From NCBI RefSeq assembly GCF_027744825.2, contig NW_026527054.1:930001-994000 (forward strand): a stretch of DNA of 64,000 bases. The letters run 5' to 3'. The first letter of the stretch is position 1. Every line of letters begins with the position of its first letter. Under the pieces are notes generated by a model that saw nothing but the letters and a program-made list of their open reading frames with translations, was not told the origin of the DNA and made no database searches. The stretch is from Synchiropus splendidus (Eukaryota > Chordata > Actinopteri > Syngnathiformes > Callionymidae). A program made the translations under genes and the position numbers. This document shows positions 57,501 through 64,000 of this stretch, piece after piece.

Positions 57501-60500
57501 TGTTGATAACTTTCGAAAAACAGTTCAGACAGCTTAGATTTGATGTGCAACTACTAGAAAGACCCTTTCTGCTATTGTGGGAGGTCAAAATTTTATGTTC
57601 TGAAGCTTACCTGCAAAGTTATGGCACAATGCAGAAAACGATTTTTCATCCTGAGATAAGGTCGATTCCGGAACGCTAAACATAAAAATGTTGATATCTT
57701 TTGAAAAACACTTCAGACAGCTTAGAGTTGTTGCGCAACTACTAAAAAAACCCTTTCTGCTATAGTGGGAGGTTAAAATTTCATGTTCCGAAGCTTTCAT
57801 GCAAAGTTATGGTACAATGCGTAAAACGCATTTTCAGCCTGAGATAAGGTCGATTCCGGAACGCCAAACATAAAAATGTTGATAACTTTCGAAAAACAGT
57901 TCAGACAGCTTAGATTTGATGTGCAACTATTAGAAAGACCCTTTCTGCTATAGTGGGAGGTCAAAATTTCATGTTCTGAAGCTTACCTGCAAAGTTATGG
58001 CACAATGCAGAAAACGATTTTTGGAAAAACACTTCAGACAGCTTAGATTTGTTGTGCAAGTACTAAAAAGACCCTTTCTGCTATAGTGGGAGGTCAAAAT
58101 TATATGTTCTGAAGCTTCCCTGCAAAGTTATGGGACAATGCAGATAACGATTTTTCATCCTGAGATAAGGTTGGTTCCGGAACGCCAAACATAAAAATGT
58201 TGATAACTTTGGAAATACACTTCAGACAGCTTAGATTTGGTGTGCAACTACTAAAAAGACCCTTTCTGCTATAGTGGGAGGTGCAAATTTCATGTTCGGA
58301 AGCATCCATGCAAAGTTATGGCACAATGCAGAAAACGCGTTTTCAGCCTGAGATAAAGTTGATTCCGGAACGCCAAACATAAAAATGTTGATAACTTTGG
58401 AAAAAGACTTCAGACAGCTTAAATTTGATGTGCAACTACTAGAAAGACCCTTTTTGTTGTAGTGGGAGGTGAAAATTTCATGTTCTGAAGCTTCCCTGTA
58501 ATGTTATGGCACAATGCGTAAAACGCGTTTTGAGCCTGAGATAAGGTCGATTCCGGAACGCCAAACATAATAATGTTGATAACTTTCGAAAAACACTTCA
58601 GACAGCTTAGATTTGATGTGCAACTGCTACAAACACCCTTTTTGTTGTAGTGGGAGGTGAAAATTTCATGTTCTGAAGCTTTCATGCAAAGTTATGGTAC
58701 AATGCGTAAAACGCGTTTTCAGCCTGAGATAAGGTCAATAAGCTCAGACAGCTTAGATTTGATGTGCAACTACTAAAAAGACCCTTTCTGCTATAGTGGG
58801 AGGTGCAAATTTCATGTTCGGAAGCATCCATGCAAAGTTATGGCACAATGCAGAAAACGCGTTTTCAGCCTGAGATAAGGTTGATTCTGGAACGCCAAAC
58901 ATAAAAATGCTGATAACTTTGGAAAAACACTTCAGACAGCTTAAATTTGATGTGCAACTACTAGAAAGACCCTTTCTGCTATAGTGTGAGGTTAAAATTT
59001 CATGTTCGGAAGCTTTCATGCAAAGTTATGGTACAATGCGTAAAACGCGTTTTCAGCCTGAGATAAGGTCGATTCCGGAACGCCAAACATAAAAATGTTG
59101 ATAACTTTCGAAAAACAGTTCAGACAGCTTAGATTTGATGTGCAACTACTAGAAAGACCATTTCTGCTATAGTGAGAGGTCAAAATTTTATGTTCTGAAG
59201 CTTTCCTGCAAAGTTATGGGACAATGCAGAAAACGCATTTTGAGCCTGAGATAAGGTTGATTCCCGAACGCCAAACATAAAATTGTTGATAACTTTGGAA
59301 AAACACTTCAGACAGCTTAGATTTGGTGTGCAACTACTAAAAAGACCCTTTCTGCTATAGTGGGAGGTGCAAATTTCATGTTCGGAAGCATCCATGCAAA
59401 GTTATGGCACAATGCAGAAAACGCGTTTTCAGCCTGAGATAAAGTTGATTCCGGAACGCCAAACATAAAAATGTTGATAACTTTGGAAAAACACTTCAGA
59501 CAGCTTAAATTTGATGTGCAACTACTAGAAAGACCGTTTCTGCTATAGTGGGAGGTGAACATTTCATGTTCTGAAGCTTCCCTGTAAAGTTATGGCACAA
59601 TGCGTAAAACGCGTTTTGAGCCTGAGATAAGGTCGATTCCGGAACGGCAAACATAAAAGTGTTAATAACTTTGGAAAAACACTTCAGACAGTTTAGATTT
59701 GATGTGCAACTACTAGAAAGACCCTTTCTGCTATAGTGGGAGGTGAAAATGTCAAGTTCTGAAGCTTCCCTGCAAAGTTATGGCAAAATATGTAAAGCGC
59801 GTTTTCAGGCTGAGATACGGTCGATTCCGAAACGCCAAACATAAAAATGTTGATAACTTTGGAAAAACACTTCAGACAGCTTAGATTTGATGTGCAAGTA
59901 CTAGAAAGACCCTTTCTGCTTTAGTGTGAGGTTAAAATTTCATGTTCGGAAGCTTTCATGCAAAGTTATGGTACAATGCGTAAAACGCGTTTTCAGCCTG
60001 AGATAAGGTTGATTCCGGAACGCCAAACATAAAAATGTTGATAACTTTCGAAAAACAGTTCAGACAGCTTAGATTTGATGTGCAACTACTAGAAAGACCA
60101 TTTCTGCTATAGTGAGAGGTCAAAATTTTATGTTCTGAAGCTTTCCTGCAAAGTTATGGGACAATGCAGAAAACGCATTTTGAGCCTGAGATAAGGTTGA
60201 TTCCCGAACGCCAAACATAAAATTGTTGATAACTTTGGAAAAACACTTCAGACAGCTTAGATTTGATGTGCAAGTACTAGAAAGACCCTTTCTGCTATAG
60301 TGGGAGGTGAACATTTCATGTCCTGAAGCTTCCCTGTAAAGTTATGGCACAATGCAGAAAACGCATTTTGAGCCTGAGATAAGGTCGATTCCCGAACGCC
60401 AAACATAAAAATGTTGATAACTTTGGAAAAACACATCAGACAGCTTAGATTTGATGTGCAACTACCAGAAAGACCCTTTCTGCTATAGTGGGAGGTCAAA

Positions 60501-62045
60501 ATTATATGTTCTGAAGCTTCCCTGCAAAGTTATGGGACAATGCAGATAACGATTTTTCATCCTGAGATAAGGTTGGTTCCGGAACGCAAAACATAAAAAT
60601 GTTGATAACTTTGGAAATACACTTCAGACAGCTTAGATTTGGTGTGCAACTACTAAAAAGACCCTTTCTGCTATAGTGGGAGGTGCAAATTTCATGTTCG
60701 GAAGCATCCATGCAAAGTTATGGCACAATGCAGAAAACGCGTTTTCAGCCTGAGATAAAGTTGATTCCGGAACGCCAAACATAAAAATGTTGATAACTTT
60801 GGAAATACACTTCAGACAGCTTAGATTTGGTGTGCAACTACTAAAAAGACCCTTTCTGCTATAGTGGGAGGTGCAAATTTCATGTTCTGAAGCTTCCCTG
60901 TAAAGTTATGGCACAATGCGTAAAACGCGTTTTGAGCCTGAGATAAGGTCGATTCCGGAACGCCAAACATAAAAATGTTGATAACTTTCGAAAAACACTT
61001 CAGACAGCTTAGATTTGATGTGCAACTGCTACAAACACCCTTTTTGTTGTAGTGGGAGGTGAAAATTTCATGTTCTGAAGCTTTCATGCAAAGTTATGGT
61101 ACAATGCGTAAAACTCGTTTTCAGCCTGAGATAAGGTTGATTCTGGAACGCCAAACATAAAAATGCTGATAACTTTGGAAAAACACTTCAGACAGCTTAA
61201 ATTTGATGTGCAACTACTAAAAAGACCCTTTCTGCAACAGTGGGAGGTTAAAATTTCATGTTCGGAAGCTTTCATGCAAAGTTATGGCACAATGCGTAAA
61301 ACGCGTTTTGAGCCTGAGATAAGGTCGATTACGGAACGCCAAACATAATAATGTTGATAACTTTCGAAAAACTCTTCAGACAGCTTAGATTTGATGTGCA
61401 ACTGCTACAAACACCCTTTTTGTTGTAGTGGGAGGTGAAAATTTCATGTTCTGAAGCTTCTCTGCAAAGTTATGGCACAATGCAGAAAACGCGTTTTCAG
61501 CCTGAGATGAGGTCGATTCCGGAACACCAAACATAAAAATGTTGATAACTTTTGAAAAACACTTCAGACAGCTTAGATTTGATGTGCAACTACTAGAAAG
61601 ACCATTTCTGCTATAGTGGGAGGTCAAAATTTCATGTTCTGAAGCGTCCCTGCAGAGTTATGGCACAATGCGTAAAACGCGTTTTCAGCCTGAGATAAGG
61701 TCGATTCCGGAACGCCAAACATAAAAGTGTTGATAACTTTGGAAAAACACTTCAGACAGCTTAGATTTGATGTGCAACTACTAGAAAGACCCTTTCTGCT
61801 ATAGTGGGAGGTGAACATTTCATGTTCTGAAGCTTCCCTGTAAAGTTATGGCACAATGCAGAAAACGCATTTTGAGCCTGAGATAAGGTCGATTCCCGAA
61901 CGCCAAACATAAAAATGTTGATCACTTTGGAAAAACAATTCAGACAGCTTAGATTTGATGCGCAACTACTAAAAAGACCCTTTCTGCAACAGTGGGAGGT
62001 TAAAATTTCATGTTCGGAAGCTTTCATGCAAAGTTATGGCACAAT
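54541..62045 (+). repeat. 2.1-kb satellite cassette duplicated at 5355-bp offset
   Basis: About 54541-56690 recurs at 59896-62045 with very few differences. Identical variant strings (for example the TCATGTCCTGAAGC unit at 54961/60316 and the AAAACTCGTTTT unit at 55755/61110) keep the 5355-bp spacing throughout. Confidence 0.85.
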
Positions 62046-64000
62046 GCGTAAAACGCGTTTTCAGCCTGAGATAAGGTCGATTCCGGAACGCCAAACATAA
62101 AAATGTTGATAACTTTCGAAAAACAGTTCAGACAGCTTAGATTTGATGTGCAACTATTAGAAAGACCCTTTCTGCTATAGTGGGAGGTCAAAATTTCATG
62201 TTCTGAAGCTTACCTGCAAAGTTATGGCACAATGCAGAAAACGATTTTTGGAAAAACACTTCAGACAGCTTAGATTTGTTGTGCAAGTACTAAAAAGACC
62301 CTTTCTGCTATAGTGGGAGGTCAAAATTATATGTTCTGAAGCTTCCCTGCAAAGTTATGGGACAATGCAGATAACGATTTTTCATCCTGAGAAAAGGTTG
62401 GTTCCGGAACGCCAAACATAAAAATGTTGATAACTTTGGAAATACACTTCAGACAGCTTAGATTTGGTGTGCAACTACTAAAAAGACCCTTTCTGCTATA
62501 GTGGGAGGTGCAAATTTCATGTTCGGAAGCATCCATGCAAAGTTATGGCACAATGCAGAAAACGCGTTTTCAGCCTGAGATAAAGTTGATTCCGGAACGC
62601 CAAACATAAAAATGTTGATAACTTTGGAAAAAGACTTCAGACAGCTTAAATTTGATGTGCAACTACTAGAAAGACCCTTTCTGCTATAGTGGGAGGTGAA
62701 CATTTCATGTTCTGAAGCTTCCCTGTAAAGTTATGGCACAATGCGTAAAACGCGTTTTGAGCCTGAGATAAGGTCGATTCCGGAACGCCAAACATAATAA
62801 TGTTGATAACTTTCGAAAAACACTTCAGACAGCTTAGATTTGATGTGCAACTGCTACAAACACCCTTTTTGTTGTAGTGGGAGGTGAAATTTTCATGTTC
62901 TGAAGCTTTCATGCAAAGTTATGGTACAATGCGTAAAACGCGTTTTCAGCCTGAGATAAGGTCAATAAGCTCAGACAGCTTAGATTTGATGTGCAACTAC
63001 TAAAAAGACCCTTTCTGCTATAGTGGGAGGTGCAAATTTCATGTTCGGAAGCATCCATGCAAAGTTATGGCACAATGCAGAAAACGCGTTTTCAGCCTGA
63101 GATAAGGTTGATTCTGGAACGCCAAACATAAAAATGCTGATAACTTTGGAAAAACACTTCAGACAGCTTAAATTTGATGTGCAACTACTAGAAAGACCCT
63201 TTCTGCTATAGTGTGAGGTTAAAATTTCATGTTCGGAAGCTTTCATGCAAAGTTATGGTACAATGCGTAAAACGCGTTTTCAGCCTGAGATAAGGTCGAT
63301 TCCGGAACGCCAAACATAAAAATGTTGATAACTTTCGAAAAACAGTTCAGACAGCTTAGATTTGATGTGCAACTACTAGAAAGACCATTTCTGCTATAGT
63401 GAGAGGTCAAAATTTTATGTTCTGAAGCTTTCCTGCAAAGTTATGGGACAATGCAGAAAACGCATTTTGAGCCTGAGATAAGGTTGATTCCCGAACGCCA
63501 AACATAAAATTGTTGATAACTTTGGAAAAACACTTCAGACAGCTTAGATTTGATGTGCAAGTACTAGAAAGACCCTTTCTGCTTTAGTGTGAGGTTAAAA
63601 TTTGATGTTCGGAAGCTTTCATGCAAAGTTATGGTACAATGCGTAAAACGCGTTTTCAGCCTGAGATAAGGTCGATTCCGGAACGCCAAACATAAAAATG
63701 TTGATAACTTTCGAAAAACAGTTCAGACAGCTTAGATTTGATGTGCAACTACTAGAAAGACCCTTTCTGCTATTGTGGGAGGTCAAAATTTTATGTTCTG
63801 AAGCTTACCTGCAAAGTTATGGCACAATGCAGAAAACGATTTTTCATCCTGAGATAAGGTCGATTCCGGAACGCTAAACATAAAAATGTTGATATCTTTT
63901 GAAAAACACTTCAGACAGCTTAGAGTTGTTGCGCAACTACTAAAAAAACCCTTTCTGCTATAGTGGGAGGTTAAAATTTCATGTTCCGAAGCTTTCATGC
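57310..64000 (+). repeat. Satellite cassettes duplicated at 4227- and 6198-bp offsets
   Basis: 57820-59325 recurs at 62047-63552 (4227 bp apart) and 57310-57802 recurs at 63508-64000 (6198 bp apart). A second shortened unit, where GGTCAATAAGC runs straight into TCAGACAGC (58733, 62960; relative at 48781), is shared. The order of cassettes differs between the two places, as expected after several unequal exchanges. Confidence 0.8.

Larger units (their letters stand above)
40785..64000 (+). repeat. Tandem satellite array, ~188-bp monomer
   Basis: More than 23 kb of head-to-tail monomers, continuing past the right edge. Six successive units from 46741 to 47869 are each exactly 188 bp apart. A typical unit reads CTTCAGACAGCTTAGATTTG, ATGTGCAACTACTAGAAAG, ACCCTTTCTGCTATAGTGGG, AAAATTTCATGTTCTGAAGC, TTCCCTGCAAAGTTATGGCA, GAAAACGCGTTTTCAGCC, GATTCCGGAACGCCAAACAT and AAAAATGTTGATAACTTTGG. 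40785-41330 has the older divergent type; after that monomers are much alike. Minus-strand frames of 60-113 codons recur all along it because the unit is poor in stops in that direction; since 188 is not a multiple of three they change frame every unit, so they are not genes. Confidence 0.95.

Noticed and set aside
42256..63998. Many similar minus-strand ORFs of 60-113 codons with the phrase FTSHYSRKGL...SCLKCFSKV, resembling a repeated cysteine-containing protein family
   Set aside because: They are readings of the satellite monomer. The unit of 188 bp is not a multiple of three, each frame ends within a unit or two, starts vary with point changes, and no promoter or splice pattern is visible.
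40785..64000. CRISPR-like array of repeats
   Set aside because: There are no short repeats alternating with unique spacers; the whole 188-bp unit is repeated, and the content of the window is eukaryotic.
40785..64000. CENP-B box in the satellite
   Set aside because: I looked for the TTCG....A..CGGG pattern and did not see it in the monomers read; the conserved AAAACGCGTTTT is a different sequence.

Overview
This window looks like repeat-rich, probably heterochromatic DNA from a vertebrate, most likely a ray-finned fish. That is an inference from the repeat content: a Polinton/adintovirus-type virus remnant, DIRS-type tyrosine-recombinase retrotransposons, a Ty3/gypsy element, a piggyBac element, and a LINE tail of the kind common in fish. 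I see no intact host gene, no tRNA or rRNA, and no bacterial-style operon or CRISPR array. Every element-encoded protein I recognise, except one short ORF, is broken by stops, frameshifts, deletions or catalytic substitutions.

Layout. (1) Bases 1-990 are unassigned. (2) Bases 992-7013, minus strand, are a decayed Polinton/adintovirus-like block. Read right to left it holds an acidic upstream protein with an in-frame stop, a protein-primed family B DNA polymerase, an FtsK/HerA-type packaging ATPase, a small pX-like basic/hydrophobic protein, and a conserved 161-residue protein. A solo gypsy-type LTR (1630-2323, flanked by a 5-bp GATGT duplication) splits the pX-like gene. (3) Bases 7259-7984 are the 3' end of a LINE. 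(4) Bases 8.2-13.9 kb are a composite block: an LTR-like module, the 5' part of a DIRS element (family A), then inverted satellite monomers and a spacer with a small duplicated ORF. Most of this block recurs in the same orientation at 36.3-40.8 kb, and parts recur inverted at 20.2-23.7 kb. (5) Bases 15.06-18.24 kb are an old, diverged satellite tract. (6) Bases 18.3-36.6 kb are nested retroelements. They include a large inverted repeat made of two head-to-head DIRS family B elements (arms about 27.69-31.57 and 33.47-36.41 kb) and a truncated gypsy element (23.69-27.83 kb). A piggyBac element (24085-25588) sits in the gypsy element's RNase H region at an exact TTAA. (7) Bases 40.78-64.0 kb are a tandem satellite with a monomer of about 188 bp, running off the right edge. 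It contains larger duplicated cassettes.

The parts do not work together as a pathway. They form a layered history: retroelements inserted into each other, the composite was segmentally duplicated and inverted, and satellite DNA expanded from its edge. The observations most worth a second look are the satellite with its conserved 12-bp palindrome and preserved ancestral two-subfamily stage, the shared satellite/DIRS junction in two blocks, the shared reverse-transcriptase defect in three DIRS-A copies, and the viral polymerase fossil that keeps most of its motifs. I did not find a convincing new functional system.
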